Assembly (NCBI GenBank): GCA_037576195.1
Contig: CM075103.1
Span: 13,764,001 to 13,828,000, forward strand
Source of the DNA: Phytoseiulus persimilis
Taxonomy: Eukaryota; Arthropoda; Arachnida; Mesostigmata; Phytoseiidae
Length of the DNA stretch: 64,000 bases
Direction of reading: 5' to 3'
The notes under the pieces were generated by a model that did no database searches, had not been told where the DNA came from, and was given only the letters and a program-made list of their open reading frames with translations. This document shows, one piece after another, positions 44,472-54,100 of the stretch (its first letter is position 1; each line of letters opens with the position of its first letter). Position numbers and translations under genes: made by a program.

Positions 44472-45308
44472 CGGTGAGTGAAAGCCTGACAGTTCTCTCT
44501 GTTGAATTGATCTCATTAGACGCTTCACAGTTGTAGGATCCAGCGTCCGATGACTGAACGTTCGAAATCTCAACGTAACCATTAACCACACGGATCCTTT
44601 CCGAGTTCGACACATCGATTTTCCCTGTGAAGGAATGTTGGTTATTTCTGCTGTTCTGGGAATCGCGTGCGAATAGAGCAAGAATTAACAAGGGTATCGA
44701 TTCCATGGACCATGTCGATATTCATCTTGAAGCGAGATCTCTATTTTGGTCGACGGTTCAGCGAGCATGATCACAAGAAATATCAGGAAGACCACAATCT
44801 CTTCCAGGTCATGCCCGCGATGCTCACCCTTCAGCACGTGCGTAGTAGCTCCGGGGAACGCCGATGCGCGACAGTCTATGACAACAGTTTCTCCCGCCAC
44901 ACTTCTGACCTCCGACTCGTTGGAAATCCATTCAGGGCCGAATTTCAGATTGACGGACACGCTCATTTGGTCCGAACCGAAGCGATTCCGCGCTGAGCAA
45001 GTGTAGTTGGCAATATGCTCAGCACTGAGTTTGTCGATTTGCAGCTGATCCTGATAGTCGTCAGAATGAACGATTCTGATACTCGAGGAGTTCAGAGGGG
45101 CGTTGTTCTTCCGCCATGAGAAAGAAATCGGGGGACTCCCCTTCACGACGGCACAGACGATGATGAGTCTCTGCCCTGCTTCGAGAGGGTCCGGAAGTTT
45201 CATCTGAGCAATTTGAGGTGGAAATAAAACTGAACCAAGTGCCTCACAGGACAGAATGGTCGTGAGTGCCAGCACAGTCGAAAACATGATTCCACTGGGA
45301 GAAGCCAT
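44472..45308 (-). CDS. sDscam cassette C31
   Basis: Exon 1 complement(44828..45308): MASPSGIMFSTVLALTTILS leader, LEAGQRLIIVCAVVKG, SFSWRKNNAPLN, DDYQDQLQI, NYTCSARNRFGSD; donor AAGG|GTGAGC. Exon 2 complement(44472..44624): acceptor CTTCACAG, DAGSYNCEASNEIN, SLTG, donor GTAATA. Intact. Confidence 0.87.
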
Positions 45309-45354
45309 TTTGCAACCGCCATAAGCTTGGGCATCTCCCAGCTCAGCAGTGAAG

Positions 45355-45374
45355 GTGGCGCCCTCCCGTGGGAC
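45355..45374 (-). promoter_or_regulatory. CTCF-like promoter element of C31
   Basis: gtggcgccctcccgtgggac on the + strand; keeps the CTCF-type GAGGGCGCC. 47 bp from the start ATG. Confidence 0.65.
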
Positions 45375-46477
45375 AACTCACAAACTTTCGTCTCGCGGGT
45401 GTCTTTGTGGAGAATTGAAAAGCTCGCTGGTGTTCCCTCGAGAAGAGGATCTGCGATGCAGGACGGTCGACATAGTGGAATGCACGCGAGAACTCCGAAC
45501 GGATCATTGTGTGGCGAACGAGCCACCCAGATGTCGTAGAAGGATAGGCTAGGAGATGAAACCTGACGATCTCAGAGGCATTGGCGGCCAGCAGTGGTCC
45601 GCAGCAGACTCCCCATCATCTGCGTAAGAATTGTGCCAAGAGTAGAATCATCCCAAGTTCTCGCGAATCATGCGTGACGCCAGTCTTTGAGCTGAGCTCT
45701 GGTGTTTGGGCCACGTTCGGCTGATATTTCCATTCCACTCTGTACCTCCATGAATAGACGGAATATCTTTTCGGCCAACATTGACCAGCGCAGACGATTT
45801 TGAAGTGGTTTCAAAATTCGACGGAGTTTACGGTGTTGATCGCCTTGTGCTCGAGCTCCTCAGAGAGCATTCGGCATCTATTTCGTAATTATTCGATGAC
45901 TCAGGCAGGAGGAGCCAAGCGGTAAGTTGTCGATTTTTGATCCGCTCAGAAAAGAAATCCAGGACGACGAGTCAAATCCGGATCAAGGATCAACCATCGT
46001 CGATCTCCCGATAGATGTCGCTTCGCCTGAGTCGTCGTACAGGGCTCACTATTGGCATGAGCAGAAGACTGCGTGCCGAGTCTTGAACGAAAAAGTCATG
46101 CAGAGCTACTCACGCCCCTCAACAACAAACTCCCGCGAGGAAACAGTGTCGGCGGTGACGACTGTCCCTCCTGATACCCAAATCTTTACAGTTTGGAATG
46201 GTGCCCCGAAGCGCACGAAAACAGAATTCTAGGTTGACCTTGGAAAGGTTGAGGTGCTGGGCTTTGAGGGTAGGGTAGCCAGCCTCGGAAGAATTCCAGC
46301 AATAGCAAGTTGCTCTCACTATTGAATTCATCGAGAGCTGTACTGTTGCCCGGAACAATGCGGCAGCTTTGACTGTTCATTCATACAGAATATTCTGATT
46401 CGAATCCTCAAAATTGTTAATCTTTCAAAGCACTGACGATCGGATATGTCTCCACAGCTTTTTAATATTCTGATTAC
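45375..46477. other. 1.1-kb spacer between C31 and C32
   Basis: Nothing recognised. A short stretch near 46.25-46.35 kb reads GYPTLKA on the minus strand, faintly like the end of an Ig2 first half, but too little remains to call a relic. Confidence 0.35.
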
Positions 46478-47274
46478 CCGTCAGTGAAACTCTGGTGAAT
46501 TTCGAGATGGATCCCACAGAGTTCACAGCCTCACACATGTAGGTTCCGGCGTGCTCTACCTTCACCGCTTTGATTTGGAGGACACCATCACGAGCGGGTA
46601 TTTCCTCGAGATCTGAGTGCCGAGTCCCCACTGGAATGAACGTTCGGCTCGAATGTCAACTCAACCGATAAATGTAATCAGCACAAGGCCCAGGAATTCT
46701 TGGAGGCACTCCCGAAATTCTGAGTTTGAGCTCCACGGAGCGTCTCAGCGGGCCTCACATGAAACACCCGAGAAGAGAAGAGAGATGTGTCCGACTAACC
46801 TTTCGGTCGAGTGAATTTAACGATGGGCTCGGGATGACCTTCAGCTTTGCAATTGATTTGGATATCCGAATCAGCGACAGCGACGATGGAAGTCATGTTT
46901 TGAGAGGAGACCCATCTAGGCTTATGCTTCAACAATACTCGAACAGACATCTGATCGGAGCCGAAAGAATTCTTCGCGTTGCAAGTGAAGTCGCCCACGT
47001 AGTCCACATCGAGTTTGAGTATTTGGAGAGTTTCCTCGTAGTCCCCATTGTGACTGATTTTCACAGAATCACTTGGCACAACGAGCTGATTGTCTTTTCG
47101 CCATTGGAACTCAATGGGTGGAGTTCCTTTTTGCACAGCACAAAGAATGCTCAGTCGCTGTCCCTCTTCCAGATTTTCAGGCAGGCGTATGGGCGATATT
47201 TGTGGGGGTTGAACGCTGTACACCGAACTTATAAGTGCCAAAAGAATGCATGAGCGGCGAATCATATCCGTCAT
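46478..47274 (-). CDS. sDscam cassette C32
   Basis: Exon 1 complement(46800..47274): MTDMIRRSCILLALISSVYS leader, LEEGQRLSILCAVQKG, EFQWRKDNQLVV, DYEETLQI, DFTCNAKNSFGSD (Phe for Tyr); ends R-P-K-G with donor GTTAGT. Exon 2 complement(46478..46612), 135 nt, shorter than the usual 153: acceptor CACTCAG, HAGTYMCEAVNSVG, SLTG, donor GTAATC. A six-codon upstream ORF (MAALFK) starts in AAGATGGCCGCC. Confidence 0.85.
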
Positions 47275-47361
47275 TGAGACGCCGTCTCTCAACTATTTGA
47301 ACAAGGCGGCCATCTTGATCACGCCGAGCGCTCTCTTTCGGCATTGTATAGAGCAGTTCCC

Positions 47362-47381
47362 GTGGCTCCCCCTGGAGGGAC
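47362..47381 (-). promoter_or_regulatory. CTCF-like promoter element of C32
   Basis: gtggctccccctggagggac on the + strand, 49 bp from the YY1-like ATG (47,311-47,313). Confidence 0.65.
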
Positions 47382-47647
47382 CATCTATAAACCAATCCTC
47401 GGGATATTTTTCGAATAAAATACAACCTGCCGTCTCGCTGTCCGACAGCGTCAACTTGCAAACCTGAGTCCTGATTTATTATTGGACCTCTCATGTGAAG
47501 CCGAACGAAGCCCCGATCCGAAGCGAGAGCTCGATGCTCTCCAGAGGAAATCCGAGTTAACCCCTGTATCAAATCATGAGAACCGTTTTCCCCCTCTAGC
47601 GGCCCCGTCGAGCCACGATTGTCCATTCGCATTTTTCATACCCTCAC

Positions 47648-48550
47648 CTGAGAGCTGAAGAGTGATCGATTTGGCTATGGATCCCATGGCGTTTGTTGCA
47701 TTACAAGTGTATATCCCAGCATCTTCGGACTTCACAGGGTCAATGATGAATTCTGTCGGATTCAGACTTTCCGAAATCGGACGCCACGGGTCTTTTCCTG
47801 AAATCCCGGAGTAAGAAAGTAGACGTCACTATATCCGGAACTCACAAACGAATTCATGGAAGCCTGGCAAGTTGTCCTTCCCCGTCATTGTCGTCGGAGC
47901 AATCGAGTCGCATGAAGCTGCAATCTCGCTAAACTGGGATTTGGATAGCCCAACAGTTTTCTCCGGATGCCCCCTCACACCTGTTATGGGAGACGATCCT
48001 GCGGGCCAAGTCCCGGAATCCTCACGACAGCTCATGCCGTTAAACTCAAGCGCGACGGAACTCAACCAATTTCAGGTTGCTCACCTCTTCGTACTGTAAC
48101 AGAAGGTCTGGGATGACCCGCGGCCGCACACTTCAGGGAGACTTTCCCGCCTGCGACTCCCGATACAGACGTGTCGTCTGAGATCCAAGACGGTGGAAAA
48201 TTCATGATGACTTGCACACCGATCTGATCCGATCCGTAAGGATTCTTGGTTGAGCAGGTATAGTTCCCCACGTGCGAAGACGTAAGGTTGAGGATCTGTA
48301 GGGTCTCCTGGTAATCGTCGTTGTGTGAAATTCTGATGATCTCGCTTTGATTCACTAAACCTCCGTCTTTCCTCCATTGGAAAGTTATGGGCTGCGTCCC
48401 TTTGCGAACTGAACACACAATGGCCAATCTCTGACCGACTTCCAAATCGTCGGACAGTTTCACAGGCACGATCTGAGGGGCGGTATTGGATCTGATGACC
48501 CGAATCAGTGTCGCAACCAGAAGAACACGCATCGTCTGTTCCACTATCAT
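47648..48550 (-). CDS. sDscam cassette C33 (5'-most of the array)
   Basis: Exon 1 complement(48085..48550): MIVEQTMRVLLVATLIRVIR leader, LEVGQRLAIVCSVRKG, TFQWRKDGGLVN, DDYQETLQI, NYTCSTKNPYGSD; donor AGAG|GTGAGC. Exon 2 complement(47648..47797): acceptor GATTTCAG, DAGIYTCNATNAMG, LQLSG, donor GTGAGG. A four-codon upstream ORF (MACF) starts in AAGATGGCG. No further cassette lies upstream before the TMBIM gene. Confidence 0.86.
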
Positions 48551-48652
48551 TGCGCTGATGCAACCCGTGACCAAACCAGGGACAAGATATTTTCAAAAGC
48601 ACGCCATCTTGGTGCCGCCGTGAGCTTCCGATCATACAGCTGCGTAGTACAC

Positions 48653-48672
48653 GTGCTGCCGTCTGGTGGGAC
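48653..48672 (-). promoter_or_regulatory. CTCF-like promoter element of C33
   Basis: gtgctgccgtctggtgggac on the + strand; reversed it gives CCACCAGACGGCAGC, close to the alternative CTCF core ending GGCAG. 46 bp from the YY1-like ATG (48,605-48,607). Confidence 0.65.
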
Positions 48673-50189
48673 TCTGGGTAATCTCGATACACGGCTCGTT
48701 TTTCGAAATCCGGATAACTTCCCCGTTATCATCCTCCAGCCGCCGGATGACTGGATTATTCTGAGCAGTCTCGACTCATCGTGACATTTCATCCCGAAAC
48801 CCTGCAAACTTCTCACCGCTGCCTCGGATACCGATGTTGAATCCGATGTCCTGCAGTCTTATATCCCCGTTGGACTCATGTGAACTTTCAGCTCAACACG
48901 CAGGGGTATTATGAGTTGCAGTGCATGGCTCCATTCATGTGCTCCACGCTCCATTCCTGTCGGATTCTCTGCAGTCTCCCTCGGGAAGCCTCGAAGCGGA
49001 ACGCAGGAACGACAGGGGTGTCCTCGCTATCGGGCCAGCAGCCGTGTCGTTCGGCTGGGCGACCTCGCCGGACATTTTTCCGAATGAAGGGTTGGGCCCT
49101 GTCTCCTACTTGAAAAATAACCACGTCGACGCGACCCGGGTTCGCACGCAGTCAGGTGTTTCCGCTTTATCCTCTTGTAACATGCTTCTGAATTCCAACC
49201 TCTGCCTTCTATGATTGGCGCGGGAAGAGCTGAGTCATCTTCTAAGTCTCTCTTTAGACCAGGCGGGGATTGTTCTCCGTTTGAAATGTTTCATCTTGCT
49301 CAGCTGAACTCCCTGTTCGAATCCCGAGCGGAGCGTTGGCGACGGAGAACATCAGCGGACCGCGATACGAGCGTAAAGTCGTCGTCCAAGAGCTCCTCGG
49401 AGTGGATCGTGAGGGAACCGGCGAAGTTGACAGCACGCGTTCCGCGAGAACAGGATTTTTCTCTTTCGCGCCCCGGAACTGATTTCGCGATACTAATGAC
49501 ATGGCCGCAAGTTTGTCGGCAGTAGCGAGTCGGTCCGCAACGTGGGCGGCAGACGCCGAGAGGCTCCGGGGGGCGGCACGCAGGCTGTAGTGGACCTTTT
49601 GGGGAGGATGTTATCTCGAAAAAGGCTCAGGAGCGGCATTCCCCGGAAGTTCCTACTGCAATTCTCGGTGACTCTTCTTAATAATCTTGAATCCTATTTT
49701 AGTCGCTTAGAGCTGGGTCCGATTGGGCGACGAAGTGGGGAATCGCAGTTTGAAGATGGAATGAAATCTGCCGAGTCGGTGCCTCCGGTCGGCAAAGAGA
49801 ATCATTCCTATTAGTCTGCTCCTACCCTCAGAATCACCACATGACCTCAAAACAATGTTCGCGAGTTCAAACAGGAGATCCATCCAAATTTCCCCCCAGG
49901 AGTGTGTGATCCCAAGGAAATGGAGGCTCACATGGCGAAGCGTAACCTCTCCGGAAACGGGTCTGATCGCAGGAGAACTCCCAAGGAACGAAGACAATGT
50001 CGTGGTTCGGCGCCCCTGTGGCCCGAGCATTGCGTCCCATGACCGCTTCCACAACATATCCAACCCGACAAAGAGCCCTCCACCTATTGGGGTTGATGCT
50101 CGCTCGTTTTATGAAAAGTCTGCATCAACCACTCGAGGTGCCTCCGAAAGCTTTTCTCTTCCTGAAATCGGTTGCACTCTGACTCGGGC
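48673..50189. other. Gap between the sDscam array and the TMBIM gene
   Basis: No cassette, promoter-like element or known domain. 49.2-49.6 kb is comparatively GC- and CpG-rich with a 104-codon plus-strand frame (49,211-49,525) of no known family. Confidence 0.4.
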
Positions 50190-51109
50190 TCATCGCTCGC
50201 GATGTCCAAGAACACTGATCAGGTCCTTGAAAAGGATGATCAAATCCATGTATAGGATGAGGGCGGCGTAGATGTGCTCTTCAGGATCGATCTCAATTTT
50301 CTTGCCTCCCATAATCTTCTGCGTATCAACAGCAAGGTACGCCGTGAACATAAGTGCGCCGCATGCAGCTTGCACCTTTTGGGCTAACGGTGTACTCACG
50401 AACAACAAGACGAAACCAGAGAAACAGAGACCAGTTAGCAGAACCAACATGATCCCCGAGTACTCCGTCAGATCCCAATCTGATTTAAATGAGAACAGAG
50501 TCACTGCGATACAGCTGACTGAACTGATTCCGGCCGCCAGCCATATCGCTTTGGTATTGTAAAAAGTCGTGAATACAGCCGTCATGAATGACATGGCAAG
50601 AGTGAACACGCCAAGGAGGATGAGGTTGGCGGGGTAGGTGCGACGGAGTCCGGGGCAACAGACGATGGCGAAGTACGTGAAAATGTACAAAAGGCTGCAA
50701 CAAGTTGGGGCATTAGGTCTCGTTTCGAAAGAGCTCGGGCTCGTTTCCGAAACTCGTTATCATCACTCGTCATTGAAGCCAGGATGCTGAATTTCTGAAT
50801 GTAGTTGAACGCGCCGATGAACGCTACTCACAAGCTGAGTGAGACAGTTCCGTCATTCTCTTCGACCCAGTCCACTGCAGACTCACTGGAGTTGAACAAG
50901 ATAATGAAAGCTGTGGTGATCGCGAGTTGAACGGAGAGGATTGTGTACACCTTACGCACAAATCTGCTCCGGACCTCTTTCGTAGAGAATCCGTTTCCTT
51001 CTAGCGGCGCTATCGATGAGTACAACTTATGAGCATTCAAATTGAGGCAATTTCCAACTGCATTTTTTCGGGTCATAACAACGACGAATGCATTCGAAGA
51101 CTTACTCAT
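50190..51109 (-). CDS. TMBIM/Lifeguard (Bax inhibitor-1 family) membrane protein
   Basis: Two exons, complement(50832..51109) and complement(50190..50694), joined in phase 2 across a 137-bp intron (donor GTGAGT, acceptor GTTGCAG), give 260 residues, normal for the family. After a short variable N-terminus (1-40) comes the family block FVRKVYTILSVQLAITTAFI (about 51-70), then hydrophobic segments and the end block HIYAALILYMDLIILF. Both aspartates of the bacterial YetJ pH-sensing pair appear conserved (Asp216 in AVDTQK, Asp243 in LYMDL). Such proteins are multi-pass ER/Golgi or plasma-membrane proteins that modulate calcium leak and cell death. The start is uncertain: an upstream exon splicing at GTAAGT (51,105) is possible. 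Which TMBIM subfamily it belongs to cannot be fixed by eye. Unrelated to the Ig array. Confidence 0.88.
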
Positions 51110-54100
51110 GCTGATTCCACGACAGAGCTCCTATTCGCTGAAGCAACTGCTTTCGTTGTTTGTACTGGTCCGCGAGCATACTGTGGAGAATCAATACTTG
51201 ATGGTCTCGTCAGAGGTACAGATGTAGATGCCAGAGTGACAGCTCTCTCCTGATGAGCGATGCACAAAGATTGGAAGAGAGGGAACTCGGAATCATCGTT
51301 CTTGATATCCTTCATCCGAAAAGTTCGTGCTAACTCCGCGCATAACTCCATACTGGATTCGTTTTGGATTGATCTCACTCCGCTTCACATATCCTTACGA
51401 TGTATTATGATCCGCTTCGTCTAGCGGTTCGTCCGCCCTCCTTCTGGACCATGGAGGTGATATCGGCATCAATCCGCACATTTATCGGAGTCTAAATGAG
51501 TGATTGCGGACTCGATCTGACCATACTTTTCGCGGTCTATGGAGGAAATTTTGGAATCCATCTGACCTCACTTCTCGGGATCTAGCGAGGTGGGGAGCTC
51601 CCTAGTTCGATCGAAGAAGTTGCTCAATTCAGTGAGGCTCATTGTCAGCAATGGCCATATCTCCCGCCGCGCGGCGCAGCTGCAATTCGTTACGTGCAAA
51701 AATCGGAGCGCTAAAATATGACAGCTCATAACTCCGCTTCCAGAAGTCGCAGAAAGCTGATGAAACGCTCAAAATAGGCGGAATTCAGTCAGCTTTCAGA
51801 TGTATGTCATTCTGATTCGACAAACGACCTGCCAGCACCTTCTTACTGGAGGGGTCAAAAATCGAAGAATCGCGATTTCCCGATTCCGGCGAAACTAAGA
51901 TAATGACCTTCTGTTTTCTCTTCGGAATCATGAAGTTCGACGAAAATTGAGCCGATTGATAGAAAATTAAGCGATTCGGCCGCTGCCAAGCGGGGATATC
52001 GGCCTCGGAAGTTTCGATTTGTGGCCCTCTCGATCTATGCCTGGAACATGAGGCTCTCCGATGAGTAACGTCGTCCGTTGATAGATTCGACCCGAATGTG
52101 TATCTCTCATCGCTTCTGTGTCTATTCCTCATAGAAGATTCGGCACCCGGGTGTTCCCTGATCGTCTCCGTGACCTCCGATGCCTTGTGTGAGATTTATA
52201 CCTTAGGGCCGCCCTCTACGATGACTCAATCGTGACTCCCTCGCTTGGAGTGAGTTAACGGTGGACGATCTGTTTGGCTACATCGATCTGGCCCGTCGCC
52301 AACCAGGGACTCCTCTCAAGTCTGTCTGGTCACGGCACTAAATGAATCCACTTCTGGCGCTCTTTCAATCATTTGCTCATAGTGAATGGTATCGATCAGC
52401 TCATGGAAAATTATCCTTCCCAGGGAACTTCCGATCATCTGCTTACCCGGCAAGGGTTTGTACAGAGCTGTGCGCCGCGAGGATTTCGACGACCCGCCAC
52501 AGGGAAAGCTGTCCCGGTGCGCTACAAATAAAACTACCCGGAGCGTCACAGATTCCGCTTAGAGGCAATGGCTAGTGGAATTACGCCTGGTCGGCGCTCA
52601 AGGATGTGCTCCGGTTTCAACGGATGCATGAGCGGAGAACCCAAACTTCGCGGAAGTCGGTGCTCACTCCTCTCGACTTCTCATTCATCGGGAGAAATGC
52701 CCTGAGATACCCTCAATGGAAACTGAGAAGAAAGTTTGCCGACTTCCTGCCCTCTTGGCAACCTCATTTGCTCAATCGCCTCACCAAGCTCGCTCCTCCA
52801 ACCGCGCAATCGCATACCTTGCTCCGTGAGGCTTTGCCTATGGCAGTAATTGATGGTTGCAATGATAGATTTTGAGTGAGTAAATATCGTTTAGCACTTC
52901 CATGTGCGTTTCTCATTAAATACGCCCGCACATCAAGTCGAGGACGCCGCCGAGACTTGTCAGTCCGTGGTCGAGGCGGGTGTTGCTGTCCGAACAATGA
53001 GATCAACGGCTGGGCTACTCGGGGGCGGTGGCAGCGATGGATGACATATTTATACTTTAACATCGAGAAACTCGCCCCCCTGCTCAACGCAAGGCTTAAG
53101 CTAAGGCTTAATGTGAGATATGTTCATTCCAGAAATTGAACTTGAGAAATCACGCAATAGCGAAGACAAGTTTCATATCATGTCTGGGGATGATGGGGGA
53201 TAGGATGGTGGTCCGGAGGTCGATTCGGAGTCTACGACTGTCTACAAGAGCCTAGAAGACCGCCTACGCAACCTTCCCTGATTGCAAGCCTCAATGAGAG
53301 CTCCAGTAACATCCGGAGAAACGATTCAATGTCATATTCACGGAGCTTGGTTGAATCCCACGAGAAAGACTCCAGAGACAGCAGAAAACATTTTGCGATT
53401 CGCGACAATATTTCTCCATTCCAGTGGGAGGCTTTGCTGCACTGTGCTGGTACTTCGTCATTTACACATGTAACTAACTATGGGGCTCCGATTTGGCTTC
53501 AAACTTTGCTCCTGATGAACCGAAAACGCTCAAATTCTCTCGAAAGGGTTGAGAATTTCCGCGAGACACCCTCATTCGAACTCGGCATTCATTCGAGCGA
53601 TTCGAGATTGAGTCCAAGACTATTATGTGCGCCCCCTGGGAAGAATCAGGAATCATCAGAAAAAAAAGTTTTTCTCGATTGTGCCCCTAAAATTGGCCGA
53701 GTTTCGGGTGTTGTGAATTTCTATCGAGTCTCCAGGTTTTGGGACGTCGATTCATATTGGACAAATTTGAAGCAAATTGATGAGTAGGGAAAATTGAATA
53801 TCGAGGCCACCTGAATCACGAAGCTCAGCTGTCTGAACATAAGATTGCTTAACAAACAACGAGGTTCCTGCTCGAGCAGTGGGGAGCTGCTGATATCGTG
53901 CTGGAGGTCTCAGTCAGAGTTTCGGTTGGAAACTCACTCATTGGAATAACTCGTTCAAAAACCGTGAGTGGAGCAGAGGCAGGGCGGAGAGCTGGAAGCA
54001 TGGAGCCACCGTGGGCGACGGAGAATATTTGTATGATTCGCCCTTGACATCTCCCCTCGAGATAGAAAGAAAACTCATGACTGGTTCGCAGCTCACCTCA

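Larger units (their letters stand above)
666..47647. other. Shorter inter-cassette spacers over 300 bp
   Basis: Spacers without any recognised feature: 9,420-10,061; 10,851-11,406; 12,227-12,679; 13,479-14,065; 14,884-15,629; 16,468-16,794; 17,623-17,948; 18,787-19,418; 20,244-20,810; 23,786-24,342; 25,191-25,520; 35,647-36,007; 36,873-37,291; 38,108-38,674; 39,521-40,149. They separate one promoter from exon 2 of the next cassette upstream in the array. I saw no splice-regulatory repeat shared among them by eye. Confidence 0.4.
28..48672 (-). other. Tandem array of sDscam-type variable cassettes with alternative promoters
   Basis: Thirty-three units of about 0.7-1.1 kb repeat head to tail on the minus strand. 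Each has a promoter element, a signal peptide, Ig1 with the pattern PxI.P.K..D.L..GQRL...C....G..PISFSWRK(D/N), then DDYQE.LQI...HVGNYTC.AKN.(F/H)GSD, and the first half of Ig2 ending near C.A.G.P.P....(F/K)(R/K)G. After a short intron comes an exon with the second half of Ig2 (DG...I..V...D.GEY.CEASN.LG.I.K....LTG) and a phase-1 donor. The two domains match Dscam Ig7-Ig8 in type. In chelicerates such 5' cassettes of shortened Dscam genes are known to splice to shared constant exons (Ig, FNIII, transmembrane). Those exons are not in this window and must lie to the left if the model is right. The array ends on the right at C33. Confidence 0.88.

Noticed and set aside
28..48550. The units as more than 30 separate short Ig genes
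   Set aside because: Each ends at a conserved phase-1 splice donor after Ig2 with no stop or anchor, so none is complete alone.
50190..50690. Start of the TMBIM protein at 50,690
   Set aside because: That position is TTG; the frame continues through a splice acceptor to the upstream exon with the family's first conserved block.
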